A stretch of DNA of 64,000 bases, taken from assembly GCA_937901965.1 (NCBI GenBank), contig CALGSW010000002.1, forward strand, positions 253,970-317,969, given 5' to 3'. The position numbers and the translations under genes are program-made. Positions 40,044 to 48,530 of this stretch are shown here, piece by piece. The notes beneath the pieces were generated by a model. That model worked only from the letters and a program-made list of their open reading frames with translations, had not been told where the DNA came from and did no database searches. This DNA is from an uncultured Bacteroidota bacterium (GTDB lineage Bacteria; Bacteroidota; Bacteroidia; Bacteroidales; UBA932). The first letter of the stretch is position 1. The number at the start of each line of letters is the position of its first letter.

Positions 40044-41750
40044 ATGATAAAATTTCTAAAACCTGCCGGATTATTGCTAATTCTAGTTTCGGCAACAATG
40101 CTCTTTTCTATGAATCTTAACGGACAATCGGGAGTGGAAATAATACCACAGCCTTTGAAGATATTAAATGAGGGTGGAGGCTATATGACTCTTGATAAGT
40201 CCACCAGAATTGTTGTAAAAAGCCCATTTGCAGATCATTCTGCTCAATTTCTGGCAAGTTATCTGAAGAGATATTATGGTCTTGAAGTGAGTATTGTAAA
40301 CAGGGGTTCCAAGGAGGGTGACGTGATTCTCGGCCTTACTCTGGATGGTGTGAAGAGAGTTGCCGCAACTAAATTTGACCCGGGTAATCCTGCAGGAGGC
40401 GTGGAGGAGAGTGCTTATCGGCTTAAGGTATCTGCAGAGGGTGCTTTGCTTGAGGGAGAAGGACGTCAGGGTCTTTTTTATGCGGTTCAGTCTTTTATCC
40501 AGCTACTTCCTGTTCCTGAGGTTACACAGGGAGATGTATCTGTTGAAAAGAGGGTTAAAAGTCTGTCAGTGAGCTTTCTTGAGGCGCAGGATAAGCCCAG
40601 GTTTGAGTACCGCGGAATGCATCTGGATGTTGTAAGGCATATATGGTCTGTTGATTATATTAAGCAATATATTGATTATCTTGCTCTTCATAAGATGAAC
40701 TACTTTCATATCCACCTAACCGATGATCAGGCTTACAGGATGGAGAGTAAGAAGTACCCAAAGCTTAATTCAATCGGTTCATGGAGAGCAGGAACAATAA
40801 TTGGTCTCTTTCCCGGAACAGGCGTGGATTCTACGAGATATGGCGGTTTTTACACATTTGAGGAGTTAAAGGATATAGTAAAATATGCCTCTGAAAGGTT
40901 TATTACTGTGGTTCCTGAGATTGATGTTCCGGCACACTCAATGGCAATTATAGCAAGTTATCCTCAGTTTAGTACTACCCCTGAAATACCAAAGCAACCG
41001 GCAATTACATGGGGTATCTATAACAGACAGAATAACGTTCTTGCTCCATCTGACGAGTTGTTTGTTTTTCTTAAGGATATCTTCAATGAACTGATGGATG
41101 TGTTTCCGGGCAAATATGTTCATATAGGGGCAGATGAGTGTGCAAAGCGCTGGTGGGAGGAGTCCGAGAGTACTAAACAGTATATGCAGGCAAATGGAAT
41201 TCCTGACTTCAATTTGCTTCAGAAACACTTTGTGGAGAAGCTATCGGTTGTTATGGCTGAGAGGGGCAGAACTATTGTGGGCTGGGACGAAATGATTGAT
41301 GACGGGCTGGTACCGGGTTCGGTAGTGATGAGTTGGAGAAATGCCACAAACGGTCATAAGGCTGCGAAGATGGGTCATAAGGCAATATTAACCCCTTCAA
41401 GATATAGTTATCTGAATATTCAGCAGCGTGAGAATGAGGACTCTCTTGCACACAGGGGTCGTGTTGTAGGTCTTGAACAGGTTTATAAGTTTGAGCCGAT
41501 TCCGGACTCATTGAGTGCACAAGCTGCTGCGAATATTCTTGGTGGCCAGGGTTGTATGTGGACTGAATATTTCCCTCACAGGGAGAGACTTGAATATGGG
41601 ATTTTTCCAAGACTTAGTGCTATCGCCGAGGTGTACTGGTCTGCTCCTGAGGTGAGAAATTATGAGAATTTTGTGGAGAGGCTTCAGACACAATTCAGGC
41701 GTTATGATTTGTGGGGGGCAAACTACTATTCTGGCGACAGACGTAAATAA
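40044..41750 (+). CDS. Secreted beta-N-acetylhexosaminidase, GH20
   Basis: A 568-residue exo-glycosidase with a signal peptide (MIKFLKPAGLLLILVSATMLFSMNLNG). It has a GH20b domain (about 35-180, IIPQPLKILNEGGGYMTLD) and a GH20 catalytic TIM barrel starting FEYRGMHLDVVRHIWSVDYIKQYID. Conserved HIHLTDDQAYRMESKKYP, VVPEIDVPAHSMA and the catalytic Asp-Glu pair in HIGADECAKRWW (about 363-364) act through substrate-assisted catalysis; GGQGCMWTEYF completes the site. It should release terminal GlcNAc/GalNAc in the periplasm, for example from host glycans or cell-wall fragments. No SusCD pair is adjacent. Confidence 0.94.
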   Translation: MIKFLKPAGLLLILVSATMLFSMNLNGQSGVEIIPQPLKILNEGGGYMTLDKSTRIVVKSPFADHSAQFLASYLKRYYGLEVSIVNRGSKEGDVILGLTLDGVKRVAATKFDPGNPAGGVEESAYRLKVSAEGALLEGEGRQGLFYAVQSFIQLLPVPEVTQGDVSVEKRVKSLSVSFLEAQDKPRFEYRGMHLDVVRHIWSVDYIKQYIDYLALHKMNYFHIHLTDDQAYRMESKKYPKLNSIGSWRAGTIIGLFPGTGVDSTRYGGFYTFEELKDIVKYASERFITVVPEIDVPAHSMAIIASYPQFSTTPEIPKQPAITWGIYNRQNNVLAPSDELFVFLKDIFNELMDVFPGKYVHIGADECAKRWWEESESTKQYMQANGIPDFNLLQKHFVEKLSVVMAERGRTIVGWDEMIDDGLVPGSVVMSWRNATNGHKAAKMGHKAILTPSRYSYLNIQQRENEDSLAHRGRVVGLEQVYKFEPIPDSLSAQAAANILGGQGCMWTEYFPHRERLEYGIFPRLSAIAEVYWSAPEVRNYENFVERLQTQFRRYDLWGANYYSGDRRK

Positions 41751-41771
41751 ACATTTTTTGTTTTATCCTTG

Positions 41772-43193
41772 ATGAGCAAGAAGAGCAAGAGACTTGGGGG
41801 CGGGGCGGGCGTTGCAATCAAATCCAACGCCCCCATCGTTCAACTTTCATCAATACCTTCTCCGCTATCTCTTCCGCAACAATTTCTGGATATGCTTGAT
41901 TCTGCCGTTGGTCAGGAGATTGCATCTAGAATAGTAACAGCAATTCAGGAGTCACCGCCTGTGATTTCTATTAGAATTAATCCTGCAAAATGGCCAAACC
42001 TGGTGGCCGCAGGCCACCCGCTGGTAAATAATAATGAATCACTATCCGGCGAAAAAAATACAAATATTGTCGCATGGTGTCCTGCAGGACTTTACCTCAC
42101 CGAGCGTCCTAATTTCACCCTTGATCCTGCTTTCCATGCAGGTGCATACTATGTTCAGGAGCCAAGCTCCATGATTATTGAAATTCTCAGGCCCATTGTC
42201 TCAGAGGCAAGTAATGTGCTTGACCTTTGTGCCGCACCCGGGGGTAAGAGTACTCACCTGGCGACTATGCTCAGGGGCGGGGCGGCGGCCGGCGGTGAAA
42301 CCGCCGCAGCCTTTGGCCGCCCGGCCTCCGGCCGGCCCGCCGCCCGCCTCACAGCAAACGAAATAATCCGCTCCCGTGCCGCCACGCTCCGCGAAAATAT
42401 CTCCAAATGGGGAGATCCCCGCGTTACTGTAACTTCTCTGGATCCTTCGGCCTTTGCAAACAGAGGCGAGATATTTGATTTTATTCTTGTTGACGCCCCA
42501 TGCTCTGGCGAAGGTATGTTTAGAAAAGACCCGGAGGCAATCTCTGAGTGGAGTCCGCGTGCAGTTGATGAGTGTGTTACAAGACAACGTAAGATTGTTA
42601 TGGATATCTGGGCTACCCTTGAACCGGGCGGATATCTTGCATACTCAACCTGCACAATGAATCTCCACGAAAACGAAGAGAATGTAGACTGGTTTGCCCA
42701 AAATATGGGTGCACAGATTATTCCGCTAACGTCATACCTGAAATCTCATGACCAGGGCATAATTATTACCTCTCAGGGCTCACTCCGCCTTCATCCCGGG
42801 CTGGTAAAAGGGGAGGGCCTCTTTCTGGCATTACTGCGTAAACCCGAGGATCAATTTGTTGATTCTGAAGTTCAGAATATCAAATCTAAATTTCAATTTA
42901 AAACTTCTAAATCAAACTCAACTTCAACTAAAGCAGATAGTTCAAAAACTTCAATACCTGATCATTACGAAGCTATGTCTTTTGAATATAATAATCAATA
43001 TCCTTCCGTTGAACTATCCCGCAAACTGGCTATCAAGTTCCTATCACGCGAAACTCTCTCTCTGCCAGATTCTCCTATGGGCTATCTACGTGTTACTTAC
43101 TGCGGTTTAGGACTTGGATTTGTTAAGAATATCGGTTCAAGGGCAAACAATCTTCTGCCTACATCATTGAGAATTCTGAGGCCGGGAATATAG
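41772..43193 (+). CDS. rsmF: rRNA m5C methyltransferase (RsmF/RsmB, NOL1/NOP2/Sun) with GC-rich insertion
   Basis: A 473-residue SAM-dependent RNA methyltransferase. It has ISIRINPAKW, FHAGAYYVQEPSSMIIEIL, VLDLCAAPGGKSTHLATML (SAM binding), ANEIIRSRAATLRENISKWG, FDFILVDAPCSGEGMFRKDPEAISEW (Pro-Cys) and LAYSTCTMNLHENEENVDWF (catalytic Cys of TCT). A C-terminal PUA-like domain (PMGYLRVTYCGLGLGFVKNIG) is typical of RsmF. Homologues run from THLA-x-L directly to V-A-N-E, but here about 24 extra Gly/Ala/Pro residues intervene, encoded by the element at 42276-42348. Two smaller GC hairpins lie at 41802-41834 and 42002-42018. ATG at 41772. Confidence 0.92.
   Translation: MSKKSKRLGGGAGVAIKSNAPIVQLSSIPSPLSLPQQFLDMLDSAVGQEIASRIVTAIQESPPVISIRINPAKWPNLVAAGHPLVNNNESLSGEKNTNIVAWCPAGLYLTERPNFTLDPAFHAGAYYVQEPSSMIIEILRPIVSEASNVLDLCAAPGGKSTHLATMLRGGAAAGGETAAAFGRPASGRPAARLTANEIIRSRAATLRENISKWGDPRVTVTSLDPSAFANRGEIFDFILVDAPCSGEGMFRKDPEAISEWSPRAVDECVTRQRKIVMDIWATLEPGGYLAYSTCTMNLHENEENVDWFAQNMGAQIIPLTSYLKSHDQGIIITSQGSLRLHPGLVKGEGLFLALLRKPEDQFVDSEVQNIKSKFQFKTSKSNSTSTKADSSKTSIPDHYEAMSFEYNNQYPSVELSRKLAIKFLSRETLSLPDSPMGYLRVTYCGLGLGFVKNIGSRANNLLPTSLRILRPGI
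41802..41834 (+). repeat. Possible short GC hairpin element at the rsmF N-terminus
   Basis: GGGCGTTG (41807-41814) pairs with CAACGCCC (41825-41832), extended by two G-C pairs past a bulged C. The left side GGGGGCGGGGCGGGCG resembles the left arms in rsmF copy 3 and murA. It encodes the non-conserved LGGGAGVAIKSNAP. Confidence 0.45.
42002..42018 (+). repeat. GC hairpin in rsmF
   Basis: GGTGGCC-GCA-GGCCACC, seven perfect pairs with a 3-nt loop, encoding VAAGHP in a variable loop before the first conserved core strand. It could be an unrelated small inverted repeat. Confidence 0.4.
42276..42348 (+). repeat. In-frame GC-rich three-hairpin element, copy 3 (rsmF)
   Basis: Outer stem of 12 bp with one bulged G: GGCGGG(g)CGGCGG (42276-42288) with CCGCCGCCCGCC (42337-42348). 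Inner hairpins: GGCGGT-GAA-ACCGCC (42291-42305), GCaGCC-TTT-GGCcGC (42306-42320) and CCGGCC-TCC-GGCCGG (42321-42335). The insertion splits two segments that are contiguous in the SAM-methyltransferase core of homologues. Confidence 0.87.
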
Positions 43194-43227
43194 ACCACAG
43201 CCTTAGGAATAAGTTTTTCACACCTGT

Positions 43228-43275
43228 TTTTCCTCCTCGCTTTCTTCGTTCGCTGTGGCGGAGACTCCTTCATCG
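43228..43275. repeat. Repeat E, partial core
   Basis: TTTTTCCTCCTCGCT, then TTCGTTCGCTGTGGCGGAG and ACTCCTTCA: the central part of repeat E without outer arms, directly preceding a full copy. Confidence 0.75.
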
Positions 43276-43278
43276 TAA

Positions 43279-43416
43279 CCTGTATGTATTACTCCATTCA
43301 CAAATAATCCGCTTCACTTCAGGAGTTTTTCCTCCTCGCTCACTCTGTTCGCTGTGGCGGAGACTCCTTCAGTTTTGCGGACTTCTTTGTGCAAAAGATG
43401 GAGTAATACATACAGG
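43279..43416. repeat. Repeat E, copy 1 (full)
   Basis: About 138 bp with perfect 19-bp ends, CCTGTATGTATTACTCCAT and its complement. Nested arms follow: CACAAA/TTTGTG, TCCGCTTCACTTCAGGAG against CTCCTTCAGTTTTGCGGA, and CCTCCTCGC against GCTGTGGCGGAG. The whole unit can form one long imperfect hairpin. Confidence 0.87.
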
Positions 43417-43475
43417 TTTATCATTGACTAAAGAACCTCTGTAGCAACAAGCGAATTGAGCTAGGAAAAACAGGC

Positions 43476-43600
43476 GTGGGTGGGACAAGCATCTATCTGA
43501 TTGAAAAACCATGCGTTGCAAAACGTATATATCATATAATCTGCAAATTGCATTTTGCAAACAATTCAAAAACAAACCCATAGATGCTTGTCCCACCCAA
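43476..43600. repeat. Repeat D, copy 3
   Basis: Perfect 20-bp terminal inverted repeat starting TGGGTGGGACAAGCATCTAT (43477-43496, complement 43580-43599). The AT-rich interior has a second weaker inverted repeat (GTTGCAAAACG and GCATTTTGCAAAC). Confidence 0.87.
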
Positions 43601-43750
43601 ACCCGGGAGATTTTGAGCCACAATTTTTACCTGCAATCCGCCTCCTTCTACTGCCGAAGGCTATTAAACGGCCGGGCGCAGTCCCGGCACCATATAAACT
43701 TGGGTCCGGCAGATTCTCACATCGGCGTAAGTGGCATAAAAACAGTTTTT

Positions 43751-43812
43751 TAACACTTTAGCCGAGGGGTGACCAGAGGGGTGACACTTTACCTCAGGGA
43801 TAAAGTGTCAAG
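43751..43812 (-). repeat. Palindromic repeat C, rearranged copy 5
   Basis: AACACTTTAGCCGAGGGG, GACCAGAGGGGTGACACTTTACC and AGGGATAAAGTGTCAA in succession indicate a duplicated and partly deleted C element; the reversed GTTACAGCCG-like box reads ATTACAGCTG at 43830. Confidence 0.65.
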
Positions 43813-43870
43813 TCGCACAAAATCTTCGTATTACAGCTGTGTGGCCCTCATCGCCTTCTGCAGATTTATG

Positions 43871-43899
43871 TGGTGCTTCGCAGTTTTAGGCCGTTCGGC
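43871..43899 (-). repeat. Hairpin repeat A, reversed copy
   Basis: Read on the minus strand it is GCCGAACGG followed by CCTAAAACTGCGAAGCACCA, matching copies 1 and 2. Confidence 0.78.
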
Positions 43900-43925
43900 A
43901 AGCGATAGAGGCTTCTCTGGCGTGC

Positions 43926-43962
43926 ACAAAAAAGAAGGGCCTGCCCTTTTGCCGGCAGGCCC
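43926..43962 (-). terminator. Terminator of the nqr operon
   Basis: GGGCCTGCC (43954-43962 read on minus) and GGCAGGCCC (43937-43945) form a perfect 9-bp stem, followed on the minus strand by TTCTTTTTT. It lies about 125 nt past the nqrF stop. Confidence 0.85.
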
Positions 43963-44087
43963 CTCGTGGGGTTAGAAAATGGAATTGCAAAAGTACTGTT
44001 TATAAGTTGCTACTTTGGGTGTTACTGTGAAATGTGTAAATATTCTGTTTGTTAGCTACTTACCACAAATCACGGCGTTGAATTTGG

Positions 44088-45338
44088 CTAGCCACCAAAG
44101 TCGTCAAACGCTACGTTCTCTTCAGGTACGCCCAGACTGTCCAGCATGTTGGTTACGGCACTGTTCATCATTGGCGGGCCGCAGAGGTAGTATTCAATGT
44201 CTTCAGGTGAGTCGTGTTTGCTCAGATAGTTATCCAGAAGTGCTTTGTGGATGAAACCTGTCAGGCCTGTCCAGTTGTCTTCAGGTTTTGCTTCGCTGAG
44301 TGCAATGTGGAATTTGAAGTTAGGGAACTCTTTCTCTATAGCGCGGAACTCATCTTCGTAGAATACCTCTCTAAGGGAGCGGGCTCCGTACCAGAAGCTC
44401 ACTTTGCGGGTGGTCTTCTCTGTGTGGAAGAGGTGGAAAATGTGTGAGCGCATAGGGGCCATACCGGCACCACCGCCCACAAATACAATCTCATTGTCTG
44501 TAGGCTTAATAAAGAACTCGCCGTAAGGGCCAGATACCATCACTTTATCTCCTGGTTTACGTGAGAAGATGTATGACGAGCATACTCCCGGATTGACAGG
44601 CATAAATGTTCCTTTTGACCTGTCCCAAGGTGGGGTGGCGATACGGATGTTGAGCATCACGATATTGCCCTCTGCAGGGTGGTTGGCCATTGAGTAGGCG
44701 CGGTATGTATCTTCTTTATTGACCATTTTGAGGTCCCATATCTTCATCTTGTCCCAGTCCTCATGGTACTCGGGCTGAACATCAATATCCTTTGCAAAGT
44801 CAACTTCGCATGGAGGAATATCAATCTGAATGTATCCGCCGGACTTGAATTTCAGGTGCTCTCCCTCTGGGAGTTTTACCACAAACTCTTTGATGAAGGT
44901 AGCCACGTTGTTGTTGCTTACAACCTCGCACTCCCACTTCTTTATACCGAGTACCTCTTCAGGTATCTCAATCTTCATGTTCTCTTTAACCTTTACCTGG
45001 CATCCCAGACGCCACTGAGTCTGCTGCTGTTTTCTGGTGAAGAAACCCACTTCTGTAGGGAGAATCTCTCCGCCACCTTCAGTTACGCGGCATTTGCACA
45101 TTCCGCAGGTTCCTCCGCCACCGCAAGCCGATGGCAGGAAAATCTTCTCGGCACTGAGTGTGCTAAGCAGGGATGAACCGGGTGCAACCTCAATCTCCCT
45201 CTCTCCGTCGTTGATATTTACCTTCACTTTGCCTGAAGGCATCAGTCTGGCCTTAGCGTACAGCAGTATGGCTACCAGAGCCAGTGTTACCACAAGAAAG
45301 GCAATAATGGAAACGATTATAATTATTGTAATATTCAT
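44088..45338 (-). CDS. nqrF: Na+-translocating NADH:quinone reductase subunit F
   Basis: The 416-residue NADH-oxidising subunit. It has an N-terminal TM helix (about 3-25, IIIIVSIIAFLVVTLALVAILL), a 2Fe-2S ferredoxin domain with LPSACGGGGTCGMCKCRV and a later Cys in WRLGCQVKV, an FAD domain with R-A-Y-S-M-A-N, and an NADH domain with VFVGGGAGMAPMRSHIF and YYLCGPPMMNSAV. Electrons pass from NADH via FAD and the iron-sulfur cluster to the membrane subunits. It is the last gene of the nqrABCDEF operon, 15 nt after nqrE. Confidence 0.96.
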   Translation of the reverse strand: MNITIIIIVSIIAFLVVTLALVAILLYAKARLMPSGKVKVNINDGEREIEVAPGSSLLSTLSAEKIFLPSACGGGGTCGMCKCRVTEGGGEILPTEVGFFTRKQQQTQWRLGCQVKVKENMKIEIPEEVLGIKKWECEVVSNNNVATFIKEFVVKLPEGEHLKFKSGGYIQIDIPPCEVDFAKDIDVQPEYHEDWDKMKIWDLKMVNKEDTYRAYSMANHPAEGNIVMLNIRIATPPWDRSKGTFMPVNPGVCSSYIFSRKPGDKVMVSGPYGEFFIKPTDNEIVFVGGGAGMAPMRSHIFHLFHTEKTTRKVSFWYGARSLREVFYEDEFRAIEKEFPNFKFHIALSEAKPEDNWTGLTGFIHKALLDNYLSKHDSPEDIEYYLCGPPMMNSAVTNMLDSLGVPEENVAFDDFGG

Positions 45339-45353
45339 CTTTTTCTCCTCCTC

Positions 45354-45971
45354 TTAGAGTTTTATACCCATAAAGCTCATAAATGCTATACCCATCAGTC
45401 CCACTACAATAAATGTAATGCCGAGTCCGCGAAGCGGTTTGGGCACCTGTGAGTATGAGAGCTTTTCTCTGATAGCAGCAAGTGCTACAATTGCAAGGAA
45501 CCAGCCGATTCCGGAACCCAGTGCAAATGTAGTTGCCTCTGCAAGTGTTTCGTAACCTCTCTCCTGCATAAACAGCGATCCACCAAGGATTGCGCAGTTT
45601 ACTGCAATCAGGGGAAGGAAAATACCGAGTGAAGAGTACAGGGATGGAGAATACTTCTCTACAATCATCTCAACAAGTTGAGTGATGGAGGCGATAACTG
45701 CAATAAATATAATGAAACTGAGAAAACTCAGATCTATTCCTGCAAAGTCAGGTCCCAGCCAGGTGAGAGCCGCAGGAGTCAATACATAATAATTGAGCAG
45801 ATAGTTAACAGGCAGGGTTACTCCGAGTACGAATATAACCGCTACTCCAAGACCGATTGCTGTTTTTACGTTCTTTGATACAGCCAGGTATGAACACATT
45901 CCAAGGAAATATGCAAATACCATATTGTCAACAAAAATTGACTTTACGAATAAACTTACTAATTCTTGCAT
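45354..45971 (-). CDS. nqrE: Na+-translocating NADH:quinone reductase subunit E
   Basis: A 205-residue, six-TM protein of the NqrDE/RnfAE family. It begins LVSLFVKSIFVDNMVFAYFLGMCSYLAVSKNVKTAIGLG and contains AVNCAILGGSLFMQER, with the cysteine that helps bind an intramembrane Fe centre shared with NqrD; another Cys lies in GMCSYLAV. Length and start match the family. Confidence 0.96.
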   Translation of the reverse strand: MQELVSLFVKSIFVDNMVFAYFLGMCSYLAVSKNVKTAIGLGVAVIFVLGVTLPVNYLLNYYVLTPAALTWLGPDFAGIDLSFLSFIIFIAVIASITQLVEMIVEKYSPSLYSSLGIFLPLIAVNCAILGGSLFMQERGYETLAEATTFALGSGIGWFLAIVALAAIREKLSYSQVPKPLRGLGITFIVVGLMGIAFMSFMGIKL

Positions 45972-45983
45972 AGTGAATGTGTT

Positions 45984-46604
45984 TTATTTTTCTTGTAACT
46001 CTTTTTGTATGCTTCTCTGTACCCATATCACAAGGCCCACCAGTATCAGAGCCATAGGAGGGAGGATAAAGAGTCCGTTGTTTTCATAAAATCCGCCGTT
46101 TTTGATGTACCACTCGGCAGGGATAATCTGGAAGCCGTAAATGGTACCTGAACCAAAGAACTCTCTGAAGAGAGCAATTATTACCAGAATAATACCATAA
46201 CCGAGTCCGTTAGCCAATCCATCAATAAGAGATGGAATAGGTTTGTTGCCAAGGGCGAAGGCCTCAATACGGCCCATAATTATACAGTTGGTAATAATTA
46301 GACCCACGAATACGGAAAGCTGTTTGCTCACATCGTAAGCAAAGGCTTTAAGTATCTGGTCTACAAGGATAACAAGCATTGCAACAACTACCAGCTGAAC
46401 AATGATTCTTATTCTGTTTGGTATTGTGTTTCTCAGGAGTGATACGATGAATCCGGAGAATCCGGTCACTATTGTTACCGAGAGGGCCATAACTATGGCC
46501 GGCTCCAGTTTAACCGTTACTGCCAGTGCCGAGCAGATACCCAGTACAAGTACGGTTACCGGGTTGTTTCTGAACAATGGTTCTGTAAATATCTTTTTGT
46601 CCAT
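45984..46604 (-). CDS. nqrD: Na+-translocating NADH:quinone reductase subunit D
   Basis: A 206-residue, six-TM paralogue of NqrE. It starts MDKKIFTEPLFRNNPVTVLVLGICSALAVTVKLEPAIVMALSVTIVTGFSGFIVSLLRNTIPNRIRIIVQL and has FVGLIITNCIIMGRIEAFAL with the conserved Cys. With NqrE it forms the Fe-binding core of the pump. Spaced 12 nt from nqrE and 3 nt from nqrC. Confidence 0.96.
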   Translation of the reverse strand: MDKKIFTEPLFRNNPVTVLVLGICSALAVTVKLEPAIVMALSVTIVTGFSGFIVSLLRNTIPNRIRIIVQLVVVAMLVILVDQILKAFAYDVSKQLSVFVGLIITNCIIMGRIEAFALGNKPIPSLIDGLANGLGYGIILVIIALFREFFGSGTIYGFQIIPAEWYIKNGGFYENNGLFILPPMALILVGLVIWVQRSIQKELQEK

Positions 46605-46607
46605 AGC

Positions 46608-47345
46608 TTACTGGTTTACTGGGTTAGTTGTAGGTACTACAGTTGAATCTGCATTAGCTGTTGAATCTGCAACCGGAAGGCCTTCTGCGGGAGCAGCACT
46701 TGCTGCAATCTTGAAGTACTCCAGATAGTGCTCTATACTTTTGAAAAGCATCTCCTCAACTGCCTTTGAGGTAATTGTACCTCCTGATATGGCATCAACT
46801 TCATTTGTGGAGGCAGGGTCGGCTCCGCCTTTTACAACCATAACGGATTTAAATACTCCGTTAGTAAAAATTTGTTTGCCTTCAAACTGTTTGCTGAACT
46901 CAGGGGTTGAGATCTCTGCTCCCAGACCCGGAGTCTCTCCTTTATGGTCATATGTGGTTCCGTATATTGTATTGAAGTCGCTCTTAAGAGCCACATATCC
47001 CCATACCGGTCCCCATAGCCCTGTACCATGAACAGGTACAATATAGAGCTTTTCACCGTTATCCATTGTGCAGATGTAAAGTGTCATCTCTTCAGTGCCG
47101 GAAGTTACTTTTGTCTCGGCGATATATTTGTCATACAGCCCCTCCAGATAAGTGGCTTTGTCATCCTGCTCAGCTGCATCCAGGCCAAGTTTGACTGATT
47201 TAAGAATCTGCTGTTTGGTCTCCAGAGCTACGTTTCTCTGCTGGCGATCTTTGAGGAGATAGGATGCGAGCGCGAGAAGCACTGCAACCACAACTACCAT
47301 AATGGTAGCGTATATTACTGTATATGTATTTTTATTGGTATCCAT
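46608..47345 (-). CDS. nqrC: Na+-translocating NADH:quinone reductase subunit C
   Basis: A 245-residue subunit with an N-terminal TM helix (TVIYATIMVVVVAVLLALASYLL) and a periplasmic FMN-binding domain: GLWGPVWGYVALKSDFNTIYG, HKGETPGLGAEIS, and the flavinylation site SGGTITSKAVEEM, whose Thr carries covalent FMN. The usual S-G-A-T reads S-G-G-T here. A short Ala/Asn/Thr-rich tail ends the protein. Confidence 0.95.
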   Translation of the reverse strand: MDTNKNTYTVIYATIMVVVVAVLLALASYLLKDRQQRNVALETKQQILKSVKLGLDAAEQDDKATYLEGLYDKYIAETKVTSGTEEMTLYICTMDNGEKLYIVPVHGTGLWGPVWGYVALKSDFNTIYGTTYDHKGETPGLGAEISTPEFSKQFEGKQIFTNGVFKSVMVVKGGADPASTNEVDAISGGTITSKAVEEMLFKSIEHYLEYFKIAASAAPAEGLPVADSTANADSTVVPTTNPVNQ

Positions 47346-47356
47346 CTGTAATCCTC

Positions 47357-48520
47357 CTATTTATTGATGGCTGCCCTGCGGAGCCTGCGTTTGATGTTTG
47401 ACTGAACCACAAAGTGGTCAATAAATGGTGCAAATGTGTTCAGAAGCAGGATTGCGAGCATCATCCCCTCAGGGTAGCCTGCGTTGAATACTCTTATTAT
47501 TACGGCCATCACACCTATAAGGAATCCGTATATCCATTTTCCTCTTTCGGTCTGAGCACCGGTAACAGGGTCGGTTGCCATAAAGACTGCTCCGAATGCA
47601 AATCCTCCCATTACAATGTGGTTGATTGCAGGCATTGCCATATATGTTCCCTCAGGTGCAAGTGCGTTTAGCAGAAGTCCTGTGAGAATACCACCGGCAA
47701 AAGTTGAAAGCATTATCTTCCAGCTTGCTATTCCTGTCCAGAGAAGCATTACCGCCCCAATAAGAATAGCCAGGGTTGATGTCTCTCCAATTGAACCGGG
47801 TATAAAACCGATGAACATATCCATAAAGGATGGGATCTTGTCAAATTCACCTGCAGCTGCGTGTGCAAGGGGTGTTGCACCCGAGAAGCCATCTACAATG
47901 CCTTCGCCCTTTGAAAGACCTTCAATCCATATTTTATCTCCGGATATTTGTGAAGGGTATGCAAAGAATACAAATGCTCTTGAGAGAAGTGCCGGGTTCC
48001 AGATATTCATTCCTGTACCTCCGAATACCTCTTTTCCTACAATTACTGCAAATATTACAGATAGTGCAAGAATCCAGAGAGGAACGTCTACAGGCATAAT
48101 GAGGGGGATAAGCATACCTGTTACCAGATATCCTTCATTAACCTCATGGCCCCTGATTTGTGCTGCAATGAATTCGATACCAAGTCCTACTACATAGGAT
48201 ACTATTATAAGTGGTAAAACTTTAATGAATCCAAAGAAGAACATCTCCCAGAAGGTCATGTCTCCGCCTGTTGCAAGATTGTGCTGATATCCTGTATTGT
48301 ACATACCAAAGAGGAGAGCCGGCATTAGGGCCAGTATAACAATTGTCATAGTCCTCTTAAGGTCAATGGAGTCTCTCACGTGAACACCTTTTTTTGTTAC
48401 GTGGTCCGGCACAAACAGGAAGGTTTCAAAAGCATCAAACGTAGAGTGGAGAAAGCCTAGCTTTCCACCCTTGCTGAATGTGGGCTTTATATTGTCTACT
48501 AATTTCTTTAAAACTTTCAT
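47357..48520 (-). CDS. nqrB: Na+-translocating NADH:quinone reductase subunit B
   Basis: The 387-residue polytopic subunit of the NqrB/RnfD family, which forms much of the ion path. It has an N-terminal soluble part (FLFVPDHVTKKGVHVRDSIDLKRTM), about ten TM helices, the covalent FMN motif FSGATPLA (Thr about 230), a conserved NEGYLVTGMLIPLIMPVDVPLW and GKEVFGGTGMNIWNPALLSRAF. It lies 10 nt after nqrA. Confidence 0.96.
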   Translation of the reverse strand: MKVLKKLVDNIKPTFSKGGKLGFLHSTFDAFETFLFVPDHVTKKGVHVRDSIDLKRTMTIVILALMPALLFGMYNTGYQHNLATGGDMTFWEMFFFGFIKVLPLIIVSYVVGLGIEFIAAQIRGHEVNEGYLVTGMLIPLIMPVDVPLWILALSVIFAVIVGKEVFGGTGMNIWNPALLSRAFVFFAYPSQISGDKIWIEGLSKGEGIVDGFSGATPLAHAAAGEFDKIPSFMDMFIGFIPGSIGETSTLAILIGAVMLLWTGIASWKIMLSTFAGGILTGLLLNALAPEGTYMAMPAINHIVMGGFAFGAVFMATDPVTGAQTERGKWIYGFLIGVMAVIIRVFNAGYPEGMMLAILLLNTFAPFIDHFVVQSNIKRRLRRAAINK

Positions 48521-48530
48521 CGCTGTTCTG

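Larger units (their letters stand above)
43194..44087. other. Repeat-filled region between rsmF and nqrF
   Basis: No gene is supported in about 890 nt. In order: partial repeat E (43228), full repeat E (43279), repeat D (43476), a degenerate hairpin stretch (43640-43740), rearranged repeat C (43751), reversed repeat A (43871) and the nqr operon terminator (43926). The last 120 nt before nqrF show no element. Confidence 0.8.
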
